Source of the DNA: Streptomyces sp. A0958 | GTDB lineage: Bacteria > Actinomycetota > Actinomycetes > Streptomycetales > Streptomycetaceae | Assembly (NCBI RefSeq): GCF_004795035.1 | Contig: NZ_SSBK01000002.1 | Coordinates: forward strand, 310,001-374,000 | Direction: 5' to 3' | DNA: 64,000 bases | Shown: positions 36,096 to 45,800 of the stretch, piece by piece | Layout: every line of letters starts with the position of its first letter | How positions within the stretch are numbered: position 1 is the stretch's first letter | The notes under the pieces: generated by a model | Database searches by the model: none | Seen by the model: only the letters and a program-made list of their open reading frames with translations | Told to the model about the DNA's origin: nothing | Translations under genes and position numbers: made by a program

Positions 36096-37015
36096 CGACT
36101 CCCTCGGCCACCACCGCCCCCGCCGGGCCGGGCGGCGCCCCGGACACCGGCGCGGTGAAGGCCCGGCGGTCGCTGGGCGCACGGGTCGCGGCGCGTGCGG
36201 GCGGCGGCGTGATGCGGGTCTTCCTGATCCTGGTGGGCCTGTTCTGGCTGATGCCGACCATCGGGCTGCTGCTGTCCTCGCTGCGCAGCCCGGAACGGAT
36301 CGCGTCGACCGGCTGGTGGAAGATCTTCACCGCCCCGTCCGAGCTGACCTTCGACAACTACTCCCGGCTGCTGGACAATTCGACGTTCACCCACTCGCTG
36401 TTCAGCACCATCCTGATCACCGTTCCCTCCACGGCCCTGGTCGTGGTGATCGGCTCGCTCGCCGGGTACGCGTTCGCCTGGATGGACTTCCCCGGCCGGG
36501 ACTGGTGGTTCCTGCTGGTCGTGGGGCTGCTGGTGGTCCCGGTGCAGGTCGCGCTGATCCCCGTCTCGAAGCTCTTCGGCGAGATCGGGATCTTCGAGAC
36601 GACGCTCGGGGTGATCCTCTTCCACACGGCCTTCGGCCTGCCCTTCGCGATCTTCCTGCTGCGCAACTTCTTCGCGGAGATCCCCCGGGAGCTGCTGGAG
36701 GCGGCACGGCTGGACGGGGCGGGCGAGATCCGTCTCTTCACCCGGGTCGTGATGCCGCTGGGCGGGCCGGCGATCGCCTCGCTCGGAATCTTCCAGTTCC
36801 TCTGGGTCTGGAACGACATGCTGGTCGCGCTGATCTTCGCGGACTCCGGGTCGCCGCCGATCACGGTGGCGCTCCAGCAGCAGGTGCGGCAGTTCGGCAA
36901 CAACATCGACGTGCTGGCGCCCGGCGCCTTCATCTCGATGGTGATTCCGCTGGCGGTCTTCTTCGCCTTCCAGCGCCAGTTCGTCTCGGGCGTGATGGCG
37001 GGGGCGGTCAAATAG
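36092..37015 (+). CDS. sugar ABC permease, MalG type
   Basis: A 307-residue permease with a short Ala/Pro-rich N-terminus and six membrane helices. The EAA loop is ELLEAARLDGAGEIRLFTRVVMPLGGPAI. The ATG at 36092 overlaps the preceding TGA (ATGA) and has GGAAGGAGGGG about 6 bases upstream. It is the last gene of the importer operon. Confidence 0.92.
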   Translation: MTTPSATTAPAGPGGAPDTGAVKARRSLGARVAARAGGGVMRVFLILVGLFWLMPTIGLLLSSLRSPERIASTGWWKIFTAPSELTFDNYSRLLDNSTFTHSLFSTILITVPSTALVVVIGSLAGYAFAWMDFPGRDWWFLLVVGLLVVPVQVALIPVSKLFGEIGIFETTLGVILFHTAFGLPFAIFLLRNFFAEIPRELLEAARLDGAGEIRLFTRVVMPLGGPAIASLGIFQFLWVWNDMLVALIFADSGSPPITVALQQQVRQFGNNIDVLAPGAFISMVIPLAVFFAFQRQFVSGVMAGAVK

Positions 37016-37324
37016 CCGGCCGGATGCGCGTGGATACGTGACAGGGCGGGGCGGTCCGGCAGGCGCGGGCCGCCCCGCACCGCTGCGCACGGGCCGGGGC
37101 GCCCGGCATCTACCCGTGCGCCCCTAATTGCCCAAGGTCCACTTACTGTCCCAGGTAGTATGATAAGTGGGGCCTTTATCAGCCGCGCGGTCGACCAGTC
37201 ATCCGGGCCCGACGCGCCCGTCTCTTCGACCCTCGTACGTCTGCCCGCCCCCTGACCGTCCTGCGGAGTGCACCCCCAGTACGCTGTGTGCCTTCCAGTA
37301 CGCACAGTCCGAGAAAGAGTCCGT
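37016..37324. other. intergenic region upstream of the glycopolymer region
   Basis: 309 bases without a gene, between the permease stop and the first glycerophosphotransferase-like gene. It contains an AT-rich island with the inverted repeat described at 37139. Confidence 0.6.
37139..37170 (+). promoter_or_regulatory. inverted repeat overlapping a -10-like TATGAT
   Basis: Seven-base arms CCACTTA (37139-37145) and TAAGTGG (37164-37170) flank 18 bases. TATGAT (37159-37164) ends at the right arm and is the best -10 in this AT-rich patch. A regulator bound to the arms would control the gene starting at 37325. Confidence 0.5.
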
Positions 37325-39499
37325 ATGCCCCGGCTGAGTGTCATCATCCCCGTCCGCCGCGCCCGAGGCAGTCTGCGCGAGTGCCTGGAGTCGGTGCTCT
37401 CCCAGTCGTTCACGGACATCGAGGTCATCGGGGTCGACGACGGTGCCCCGGACGGCTCGGGCCTGGTCCTGGACGAGTTCGCCGCGCGCGACAGCCGCGT
37501 ACAGGCCGTGCACCTGGCGCCGGGCGTCGGCGCGCACGGACGGCGCAACGCCGGCGCCGAGCGGGCGACCGGGGACTACCTCCTCTTCCTGGAGGGCCAC
37601 TACATCCACCTGCCCGGCGCGCTGCAGGCCGTCGCCGACCGGCTGGAGTCCACCGGCGACCCGGACGTGCTGCTGTTCGGCCACCGCAAGCGCCCGTTCC
37701 GCGGCAAGACCCGGACGACCCGCTCGCTGGAGAAGCTGAGCGCGATGCCCGCAGGACCGCTCACCCTCGCCGAGCGCCCCGATCTCCTGGACATCGCCCC
37801 GGTGTCCTGGAACCGGGCGGTCCGCCGCACCCTCGCCGAGCGCGAGAGCCTGGCCTTCGGCCCCGGCCCGCACGGCGAGCGGATGTACGCGCTGGAGGTC
37901 GTCGCCGTCGCCGCTTCCGTCGCCACCCTGGACACGGCCTGCGTCGAGCACCGCACGCAGCGCCACCTGCCCGGCCTCGTGGACGACGCCGAGCCGTCGG
38001 GCGGCTCGACGCCGCTGGAGCTCGTCGACGCGTACGACGCCCTGATGACCTTCGTGGAGGCGCGCCCGGCCCTGAAGGGGGTGCGCGGCCTCCTCTTCGA
38101 CCGGGCCGTGCAGGAGCTGCTGTCCGCCTACCCGACGGTGACCAAGCGCCGCCGGCAGTACGTCAGCGCGGTCGCCGCCTTCCACGGCGCCCACCGCCCG
38201 GACGGCTTCAAGTTCCCCGGCGGCGCCAAGGGCCTGCGCCCGCAGCTGATGGGCGGCGGCAAGTACGCCGCGCTCGGCGCCCTGGACACCGCGCTCGCCA
38301 CCCGCCGCAGCCTGCGCTCCGCGCCCACCACGGCCCGGGCCAAGGCGAAGAAGTCGTTCACCGCGCGCTACTACAAGGCGCAGCGCAAGCTCCCGCTCGA
38401 CCCCAAGCTCGCCGTCTACGCCGCCTACTGGAACCGCGGCGTCAGCTGCAACCCCGAGGCGATCTACCGCAAGGCGAGGGAGCTGGCCCCCGACATCCAC
38501 GGGGTGTGGGTGGTGTCGAAGAACCAGGTGGACTCGATGCCCAAGGGCATCGACTACGTGGTGCCCGGGACCCGCCGCTACTGGTCGGTGCTGGCCCGCG
38601 CCACGTACTTCTTCAACAACGTCAACTTCCCCGACCACCTGGTCAAGCGCCCCGGCCAGATCCATGTGATGACCCATCACGGCACCCCGCTGAAGATCAT
38701 GGGCATGGACCAGCAGAACTACCCGGCGGCCGCCCAGGGACTCAACTTCGACCGGCTGCTCAAGCGCGTCGACCGCTGGGACTGGAGCGTCTCCGCCAAC
38801 CCGCACTCCACCGAGGTGTGGTCCCGCGCCTTCCCGAGCGCCGCGCGTTCGCTGGAGACGGGCTACCCGCGCAACGACGTCTTCGCGACGGCGACCGAGG
38901 AGCAGATCGCCGAGATCCGCGAGGACCTCGGCATCCGCCCCGGCCAGCGGGCCCTGCTGTACGCGCCGACCCACCGCGACTACGAGTCCGGCTTCACCAG
39001 CCGCCTGGACCTGGACAGGTTCTGCGCGGAGGTCGGCCCGGACACCGTGGTCATGGTGCGCGCGCACTACTTCTACGGCGGGGCGGGGCTGCCCGAGAGC
39101 GCGTCGATCATCGACGTCTCCACCTACCCCCGCATCGAGGACCTGTGCCTGGCGGCGGACGCGCTGATCACGGACTACTCCTCGGTGATGTTCGACTACG
39201 CCCACCTGAGCCGCCCGATCGTGATCCACGCCCCGGACTGGGAGACGTACCGCACCGTCCGCGGTGTCGTCTTCGACCTGCTGTCCGGCAAGCCGGGCGA
39301 GACCCCGGGCGCCGTCGCCACGACCACCGAGGAGCTGGCGGCGATCTTCACCGACGGCAGCTGGGACAGCCCGGAGAACGAGGCGCTGCTGAAGGCCTTC
39401 AAGGAGCGGTTCTGCCCGTACGACGACGGCCGCGCCGCCGAGCGCGTGGTGCGCCGGGTCCTGCTGGGCGAGGAGCCGCCCGCCGCCGGGACCGTCTGA
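37325..39499 (+). CDS. GT2-like domain fused to CDP-glycerol glycerophosphotransferase
   Basis: A 724-residue protein. Residues 1-220 are a family 2 glycosyltransferase fold (MPRLSVIIPVRRARGSLRECLESVLSQSF, then DDGAPDGS), but the usual DxD site is replaced by FLEGHYI, so this half may be inactive. Residues about 380-715 match TagB/TagF-type glycerophosphotransferases: THHGTPLKIM, GYPRNDVF, LYAPTHRDY and TDYSSVMFDYAHL. Such enzymes build poly(glycerol phosphate) chains of wall teichoic acid or related glycopolymers at the cytoplasmic membrane face. The ATG at 37325 starts the GT2 fold; the frame extends to 37268 without a ribosome site. It is monocistronic with a terminator. Confidence 0.88.
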   Translation: MPRLSVIIPVRRARGSLRECLESVLSQSFTDIEVIGVDDGAPDGSGLVLDEFAARDSRVQAVHLAPGVGAHGRRNAGAERATGDYLLFLEGHYIHLPGALQAVADRLESTGDPDVLLFGHRKRPFRGKTRTTRSLEKLSAMPAGPLTLAERPDLLDIAPVSWNRAVRRTLAERESLAFGPGPHGERMYALEVVAVAASVATLDTACVEHRTQRHLPGLVDDAEPSGGSTPLELVDAYDALMTFVEARPALKGVRGLLFDRAVQELLSAYPTVTKRRRQYVSAVAAFHGAHRPDGFKFPGGAKGLRPQLMGGGKYAALGALDTALATRRSLRSAPTTARAKAKKSFTARYYKAQRKLPLDPKLAVYAAYWNRGVSCNPEAIYRKARELAPDIHGVWVVSKNQVDSMPKGIDYVVPGTRRYWSVLARATYFFNNVNFPDHLVKRPGQIHVMTHHGTPLKIMGMDQQNYPAAAQGLNFDRLLKRVDRWDWSVSANPHSTEVWSRAFPSAARSLETGYPRNDVFATATEEQIAEIREDLGIRPGQRALLYAPTHRDYESGFTSRLDLDRFCAEVGPDTVVMVRAHYFYGGAGLPESASIIDVSTYPRIEDLCLAADALITDYSSVMFDYAHLSRPIVIHAPDWETYRTVRGVVFDLLSGKPGETPGAVATTTEELAAIFTDGSWDSPENEALLKAFKERFCPYDDGRAAERVVRRVLLGEEPPAAGTV

Positions 39500-39514
39500 C
39501 CCGCTAGCACCTGA

Positions 39515-39557
39515 CGAAGGGCCCGCCACCGGTACGTGTCCGGTGGCGGGCCCTTCG
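39515..39557. terminator. bidirectional hairpin terminator
   Basis: A perfect 18-bp stem (39515-39532 with 39540-39557) with a 7-base loop lies between the convergent glycerophosphotransferase and EamA genes. Confidence 0.85.
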
Positions 39558-39578
39558 CGCTGTGAAGGCTGTGCCGGC

Positions 39579-40031
39579 TCAGCCCTGCTGGCCGGCCATG
39601 ACCGTGATGAGGCCGACCACCACGAGCAGCGAGCCGCCCCACGTCCACAGCGAGGTCCGCTCGTGCAGCACGGTCGCCCCGGCGAGCACGATCAGCAGGT
39701 AGCCGAGCGCGTTGAAGGGGTAAGCGACGGAGAGCGGCACCTTGGCCAGCGTCGTCATCCAGGCGATCGCGGACACCGCGAAGATCACCAGGCCGAGCAC
39801 GACCCAGGGGCTGCCGGCGGCGCGCAGCGCGACGGAGCCGCCGTCCCGACCGGCGGCGGCCGCGGCGCCCTTCATCCCGTGCTTGAGCATGATCTGGCCG
39901 CCCGCCGACGAGAACACGGCGAACAGGAGCAGCAGCACACTGGGGAGGGTCAAGACCTTGCTCCTGACTGCGGGGGCGGGGGGCTCGGGCGCCGGGGCGG
40001 CTGCGGGCCCGGGAGGGGGCGCCTCAGACAC
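39579..40031 (-). CDS. half-size EamA/SMR-like membrane transporter
   Basis: A 150-residue protein with four predicted helices after a Pro/Ala-rich N-terminus. The core (SVLLLLFAVFSSAGGQIMLKHGMKG, then AVSAIAWMTTLAKVPLSVAYPFNALGYLLIVLAGATVLHERTS) is the EamA/SMR half-repeat found in lipid-linked sugar flippases such as ArnE/ArnF and in small multidrug pumps. The start is taken as the GTG at 40031, overlapping the stop of the upstream glycosyltransferase gene by 8 bases, which implies coupled translation. By context it may flip a lipid-linked sugar (inference). Confidence 0.75.
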   Translation of the reverse strand: MSEAPPPGPAAAPAPEPPAPAVRSKVLTLPSVLLLLFAVFSSAGGQIMLKHGMKGAAAAAGRDGGSVALRAAGSPWVVLGLVIFAVSAIAWMTTLAKVPLSVAYPFNALGYLLIVLAGATVLHERTSLWTWGGSLLVVVGLITVMAGQQG

Positions 40032-41538
40032 CGACCCGGTCGGCGGGGACGTACTGTCGGTTGAGGATGTCCTGTACATCGACGTGCTCTCCAGCGATGA
40101 TCGTCTCGGCCGCATGCGGGGTGAGCAGTGCGACGTGCTGATAGCCGAACAGCGTCGGCCGGATGCGGGTCAGCAGCCGCGACATCCCGCCGAGCACCGC
40201 GGCGAGCGGGCCCCGGCCGAGCAGCGACCAGAACGGCGCCCCGGTGGACGCGAGGTCCAGGACGTCGTACCCGGCGGCGCGCACGGTGCGGCGCAGGCTG
40301 GCGCGGGTGAAGAAGCGCAGATGCGTTTCGTCGAGGATGCCGCGGCGGTCGTAGCCGAAGGCCCCGACGGCGACCCGCAGCCGGGAGTACCAGTGGCTGA
40401 AGTTGGGTACGGACAGCAGCACCCGGCCGCCGGGCCGCAGCACGCCCGCGACCTCGGCGAGGACGCGTTCGGGGCGGGAGAGGTGCTCGATGACGTCACC
40501 GGCCACGACGTAGTCGAAACCGGTGCCGACCCCGGCGGGCAACCCCTCCTCCAGGTTGGCGAGGTGGAAGTGGGTGCACTTCTCGCGGACGCCCGGCACC
40601 TCGACGTAGTCCACGCCGGTCACCTCGTGGCCCAGGGACTCCAGGCGCTCGGCGAACAGGCCGCCGGAGCAGCCGAGGTCGAGGACCCGGCCGGGCGGCA
40701 GCTTCCGCATCTTCTCCAGGATGACGGCGTGCGAGGAGCCGTCGCCCTCCTTGAAGGCGTATTCGACGGGCTTGGGAATCCAGGGGCAGGTCCCGAACCC
40801 CTTGACGGCCAGCCGGTATTCGAGGACGTCCTTGACGACGTCCTTGGCGTACTTCATGCCGTTGACGTAGCAGATCTCGTCGCCGTAGTACGTGGGCACC
40901 GGGATCTCCTTGATCCGCATGCCCGCGTCCAGCAGCTGGACGATGATCTGGGTGTCGAAGTCGAAGGCGTCGGTGTTCCGGTCGATCGGCAGCTTCTTCA
41001 GGGCGTCGACGCTGTAGGCGCGGTAACCGGAGTGGAACTCGGTCAGCTCGGAGCCGAGCAGGCCGTTCTCCAGCCGGGTGAGGATGCGGTTGCCGAGCCA
41101 CTTGTACATCGGCATGCCGCCCTTGAGTGCGCTGCCGGACGTCATCATGCGTGACCCGAACACGGCTTCGCATTCGCCGCGTTCGATGGGGGCGACCATC
41201 TCCGGGAGCAGTTCGGGGGCGTACTGTCCGTCGCCGTGCAGCAGCACGACGATGTCCAGTCCGTGGTCGGCGGCCAGCGCGTATCCGGCCTTCTGGTTGC
41301 CGCCGTAGCCGAGGTTCTTGGTGTGCCGCATCACCACGGTCCGCGGCATTCCCTCGGCCTGCGACCAGCGGCAGCCCGCGGTGAAGGTCGCGTCGTGACT
41401 CGCGTCGTCGAGAATGAGGACCTCGTCGATCCGGGACCGGAAGTCCTCCGGAATCCGGTCGAGGGTCTTCTCCAGCGTTGTCTCCGCGTTGTACGCGACC
41501 ACCAGGATGCCGATCCTGGGACTCGGGCTTTCCTTCAC
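40024..41538 (-). CDS. polyprenyl-phosphate glycosyltransferase-like domain fused to SAM methyltransferase
   Basis: A 504-residue cytoplasmic fusion. Residues 1-230 are a dolichyl-phosphate-mannose-synthase-like GT2 (RIGILVVAYNAETTLEKTLDRIP, LDDASHDAT, LLHGDGQYAPELL, FGSRMM). Residues about 270-430 are a class I methyltransferase with motif I VLDLGCSGGLFAERL and GDVIEHLSRPERVLAEVAGVLRPGG. Similar proteins transfer sugar to undecaprenyl phosphate and methylate either a sugar or a lipid; here the substrates are unknown. The GTG at 41538 overlaps the TGA of the GT-C gene (GTGA) with GGAG 8 bases upstream, and its own stop overlaps the EamA gene. Confidence 0.88.
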   Translation of the reverse strand: MKESPSPRIGILVVAYNAETTLEKTLDRIPEDFRSRIDEVLILDDASHDATFTAGCRWSQAEGMPRTVVMRHTKNLGYGGNQKAGYALAADHGLDIVVLLHGDGQYAPELLPEMVAPIERGECEAVFGSRMMTSGSALKGGMPMYKWLGNRILTRLENGLLGSELTEFHSGYRAYSVDALKKLPIDRNTDAFDFDTQIIVQLLDAGMRIKEIPVPTYYGDEICYVNGMKYAKDVVKDVLEYRLAVKGFGTCPWIPKPVEYAFKEGDGSSHAVILEKMRKLPPGRVLDLGCSGGLFAERLESLGHEVTGVDYVEVPGVREKCTHFHLANLEEGLPAGVGTGFDYVVAGDVIEHLSRPERVLAEVAGVLRPGGRVLLSVPNFSHWYSRLRVAVGAFGYDRRGILDETHLRFFTRASLRRTVRAAGYDVLDLASTGAPFWSLLGRGPLAAVLGGMSRLLTRIRPTLFGYQHVALLTPHAAETIIAGEHVDVQDILNRQYVPADRVGV

Positions 41539-42746
41539 GGGGCGTTCTCCAGTTGTGCTCGGGGTGCGGGTTCAGTCGACGGATGAACAGGTCCGGGGGC
41601 CGCGAGAATCCGGCGTACGCCGGTGGCGAGCCCGGCCGCCAGTACGAGCCAGCCCGCGGCGCCCAGGTACAGCACGGGTTCGCTCCAGCGCACGGCGGAG
41701 CGCCCGCTGTAGCCGAGTACGGCGAGCAGGCCGACGACCGCGCTGTACGCGAGCCCTTCCACCGGTCCGAGGACGAACATGCCGGCGGCCGCCCAGGTCA
41801 GGTACTGGAGGCCGGAGGCGGTGGACAGGAGCAGCAGCAGGCCCAGGGTGAAGGCGACGACACCGGGCAGCTGGGCGGGGCGCAGCCAGGCGAGCCGGAT
41901 GCCGGCGGCCACGCAGACCAGCACGAAGAGGAAGTGGCCGCCGCCCTGCATGGAGGTGATGACGGAATCGGGCAGTCCGAGGGCGTCCGCGAACCGCACG
42001 AGGCCCCACAGCCGGTAGCTGCCGCCCGCGTACTCCAGGACGTTGCGTTCCAGGTCCAGCGGCACGGTCACCAGGGCCGGTCCCCACACGAGCGCGCCCA
42101 GGCCCGCGAAGCCCGCGGCGAAGCGGACCAGGACCGGGCGCCCGCCGCGCAGCGCGGCCACGAACAGGGCGGGGATCACCACCACCGGGATGAATTTGAC
42201 GCTGATCGAGAGCGCCGCGGCCACGCCCGCCGCCAGTGGCGACTTCCGGTCGGCCAGCAGATGGGCGGCGGCCAGGGCGAAGGCGATCGCGACCGCGTCG
42301 GTGTTGCCGTGGTAGCCGGAGGTGGCGATGAGCACCGGGCTGGCGGCGACGCCGATGCCGCAGAGCATCGCCGTGCGCGGGGCGGCGCGGCGGCGCACGA
42401 TCTCGAACACGAGGAGCGCGCAGCAGAAGTCGGCGGCCGAGGCGGGGATTCTGATCAGCGTGGCGAAGGAGAACCCGAGGTCGGTGAGGCTGTTCAGCCC
42501 CATGAGCATCCAGCCGGCCAACGGCGGGTGGTTGTAGACGGGCAGGCCGGGAAGCGGGTGCTCGTAGATGCGGACGGGGCCGTACACGGTGATGGCCTTG
42601 GCGAATCCCCGGAAGATGCGCACGTCGGCCGGGCCGGGTGAGTTGGCCGCGATGGTCATGCGGACGAGGAGGCCGACGGTCGCCGCGACGAGCACGGCGG
42701 TTCGGGCCCGCCGCACGTCTGTTTCGCCCCACATTCGGATACCCAT
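41535..42746 (-). CDS. GT-C fold polyprenyl-phosphate-dependent glycosyltransferase (DUF2029/GT87-like)
   Basis: A 403-residue polytopic membrane protein with about ten helices. The first external loop has the acidic site expected of GT-C enzymes (NSPGPADVRIFRGFAKAI) and conserved YNHPPLAGW and SGYHGNTDAVAIAFAL motifs. Such enzymes take a sugar from a lipid-phosphate carrier made by the kind of enzyme encoded next, and add it to a glycan outside the membrane. The start is the ATG at 42746; another in-frame ATG is at 42734. It is first of a three-gene overlapping operon and may have a leaderless mRNA. Confidence 0.85.
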   Translation of the reverse strand: MGIRMWGETDVRRARTAVLVAATVGLLVRMTIAANSPGPADVRIFRGFAKAITVYGPVRIYEHPLPGLPVYNHPPLAGWMLMGLNSLTDLGFSFATLIRIPASAADFCCALLVFEIVRRRAAPRTAMLCGIGVAASPVLIATSGYHGNTDAVAIAFALAAAHLLADRKSPLAAGVAAALSISVKFIPVVVIPALFVAALRGGRPVLVRFAAGFAGLGALVWGPALVTVPLDLERNVLEYAGGSYRLWGLVRFADALGLPDSVITSMQGGGHFLFVLVCVAAGIRLAWLRPAQLPGVVAFTLGLLLLLSTASGLQYLTWAAAGMFVLGPVEGLAYSAVVGLLAVLGYSGRSAVRWSEPVLYLGAAGWLVLAAGLATGVRRILAAPGPVHPSTEPAPRAQLENAP

Positions 42747-42754
42747 GAAAGCAG

Positions 42755-42782
42755 AACGTAGCAAGGAGGCGACGCTAAGCAA
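42755..42782 (-). promoter_or_regulatory. candidate promoter for a leaderless transcript
   Basis: On the minus strand TTGCTT (42777-42782) and TACGTT (42755-42760) are 16 bases apart. The ATG at 42746 is 8 bases past the -10, where transcription would begin. Confidence 0.45.
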
Positions 42783-42826
42783 CGCACCGAACCGTCACCG
42801 TCGCGTAAACCCCTGCCCCCGACGCA

Positions 42827-42864
42827 CCCGTGCCCGGCCGGTGGCGGTACCGGCCGGGCACGGG
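42827..42864 (-). terminator. hairpin terminator after the 1178-residue protein gene
   Basis: A perfect 16-bp stem (42827-42842 with 42849-42864) with a 6-base loop begins 27 bases past the stop at 42892. Confidence 0.85.
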
Positions 42865-42891
42865 CAGGGGCGTTGAACCCAGGGGCGTCGA

Positions 42892-45800
42892 CTACAGCAT
42901 GCGGTCGACCACCCTGGCCGTCGCCCGGCCGTCGTCGAGGTCGCAGAAGTCGTGCCGGAACTGCTCGTACGCCTTGGCGTGTCCCGCGATGGCGCGCTCC
43001 GGGTCGCGCAGCGCCTCGATGAGGTCGTCGGAGCCCGGGATCAGGGGGCCGGGCGCCCGCGACTCGAAGTCGAAGCTGAAGCCGCGGAGCGTGTCGCGGT
43101 AGTGCTCCAGGTCGTAGGTGTGGAAGAGCATCGGCCGCCCGGTCTGGGCGAAGTCGAACATCAGCGAGGAGTAGTCGGTGACCAGGGCGTCGCTGATGAG
43201 CATGAGTTCGCCGACGTCGGGGTAGCGCGAGACGTCGCGGACGAAGCCGGTGCCGCTGTCCGGGAGCCGGTCGGTGACCATGTAGTGACGGCGCACCAGC
43301 AGGACGGTGTCGTCGCCGAGTTCGCGTTCGGCGGCGGCCAGGTCGAGCTGGAGGCCCAGCGAGTAGCGGCCGCCGCCCAGGCGCTGGTCCTCGCGCCACG
43401 TCGGCGCGTACAGGACGACCCGCTTGCCGGCCGGGATGCCGAGCTTCTCCCGTACCGCCGCGGCGACCTTGGCGCGGTCGGGGGCGTGGAAGATGTCGTT
43501 GCGCGGGTAACCGCACTCCAGGACCTCGCCCTCGAAGCCGAACGCGCGGCGCAGGACGGGGGTGGAGTACGTGTTCGGCGAGACCAGGAAGTTCCACTGC
43601 TTGGCCCGGTCGGCGAGGGTGGCGATGTAGGCGGCGTTCGCCTGGGCCGTGCCTGCGAGTTCGAGGCCGATGCGCTTGAGCGGGGTGCCGTGCCAGGTCT
43701 GGACGACGGTCTGGTCCTCGCGCCGCACGAACCACTCGGGCAGCTGCGTGTTGGTGACGATGTAGCGGCTGCGGGCCAGCGCCTCGTGCCAGGCGACCGA
43801 GCCGTGCTCGACGGCCGTGGCGCCCTCGGGGACGATGGCCTGCTGGTCGCGGACGACCCACAGGTGCTCCACCTCGGTGCCCCGGCGCACCAGCTCCTCG
43901 TAGACGGCGCGTGGCGAGTCGGAGAACTGGCGGCCGTCGAAGGTGCTGTAGAGGGCGGCGGCGCGCACCGGTTCGGTGCGCTGTGCCGCGTACGCCTCGC
44001 TCAGCAGCCGCTTGGCGCGCGGGCCGCGCTCGGCGGCGGTGAGCACGGAGGCGGAGACGACGAGGAGCTGGTCCCCGAAGCGGCGCTCCAGGGTGTAGTC
44101 GCGCCCGGAGAGGTGGCGGGTGACGGGCAGGGTGTGGAAGGCCGAGGCGGGGATGCGCAGGGCGCGGTCACCGCTCTCGTCGGCGGCGCCCTTGTCCCGG
44201 AAGAAGAAGTACCAGTTGCCCTCGCCCAGCGGCAGTGCGCCGCCCGGGCCCTCGACGGCGTCGGGCCGCAGCTCGGCGCGGAAGCGGCGTGCGTCCTCGG
44301 GTCCGGTGAACTCGACCGGGAAGACCTGCTCCTCGCGGTGGCTGCTGTTCTGCGCCACCAGCTCGACCGGGTGCTCCGGGTCCTCGGGGAACGTGCCCTC
44401 CAGGAACAGCCGGCCGTCCTCCGTCCAGCTCGCCAGCTCGACGGCGGGCTGCACGGGGCGGTCGCTGATCACCAGGTTGCCGCGCGTGCTGGCGACGAAG
44501 GCCAGCTCGCTGTGCCCGTTTTCGGCGCGGTCGGCGAGCGGGTAGCGGCCGGGCGGCACCGCGCCCGGGGCGTCGAGCGAGGCCTTGAGGCCCTTGGGGC
44601 CGGTCAGGTGGACGCTGTACGCCATGTTCTTGGGCGCCTCGTCCCCGGTGGGGCGGGCCTCCTCGATGGCGGCGAGCGGGAGTTCGGCGGTGAAGCGGCG
44701 CCAGCCGGCGGCGGTGGCGTCGGCGCCCTCGCTCACGGTGGCGGGGACCTCGTACGTGGTCTTGGTGGCGCCGTGCGTCAGACGCAGCGTCAGTTCGCCC
44801 TTGACGAGGCGGGATCGGACCACGCCGGTGACCCGGACGGTACCGGCCGCCTCGCCCGCGCCGTGGGTCTCGAACCGGGCGTCGACGCGCTCGGCGTGCA
44901 GCACCAGCTTGTCGCCGTCGAAGGCGGGCACGATGCGGTGGTCGCCGTCGGGGCGGTGGACGGGCGGCGCGACGGATGCCTCGCGGACGGACGGGAAGGC
45001 GCGGCGCAGCAGGCCGTTCCTGGCGATGCCGACCTCGAACTGCCAGGTGAGCTGCTTGGGGCCGCCGTCGGCTTGGATGCGGAGCTTGGAGGCGTCGACG
45101 GAGGTCTCGAAACCGGACCGGTGGTAGTCGTGCAGGCTCTGGCGGGCGCGGGCGGTGGCCTCGGGCTCGTCGACCCGGCGCAGACGCAGCGGGACGACGT
45201 TGCGCCGCCCGGCGCGCAGCCAGCCGATCCGGAACTCGCTGGGCCCGGAGGTGACGGGCAGGTTGCGGACGTACGCGTAGCCCTTGAGGTGCAGCTTGCC
45301 GTCGCGCCACTGGGCGTCGCGCAGCCGGGCGGCGAGCGGCAGGTCGCGGTCGGCGACGCGCAGGACCGGGGCGGGCACGGGCCGGGTGAGGACGGGGTAG
45401 TCGGCCTGGCGGCGGCGCACGCCGCGGACCTCGAAGGCGCCGGGCTCGCGCTTGTCCTGGTCGAGCAGCGCCAGCAGTTCCTCCATGCGGTGCTCGCGCA
45501 CCAGGTACCACATCACGCGCAGGCGCAGCGGAAGGCCGTCGAGCACCGACGGGTCGATCTGGTCGATGTACTGGTTGGTGTGCGTGAGGAAGGCGGTCCG
45601 GTAGTCCTCGTCGCCGTCCGGCAGGACCTCCATGAAGTACCAGAGGTCGTTGGCCAGGGCGTACGCGTCGTAGTGGTTCTTGTCCTCGGCGCGGCGGTTC
45701 TCCGCCAGGAACGTCGAGACGCCCTGCACGTGCGTGACGCGGTCGCGGACGCCGCGGACGACGGCCCGGCTGGCGGTGATCGAGCCGGGCCGGTCGCGCC

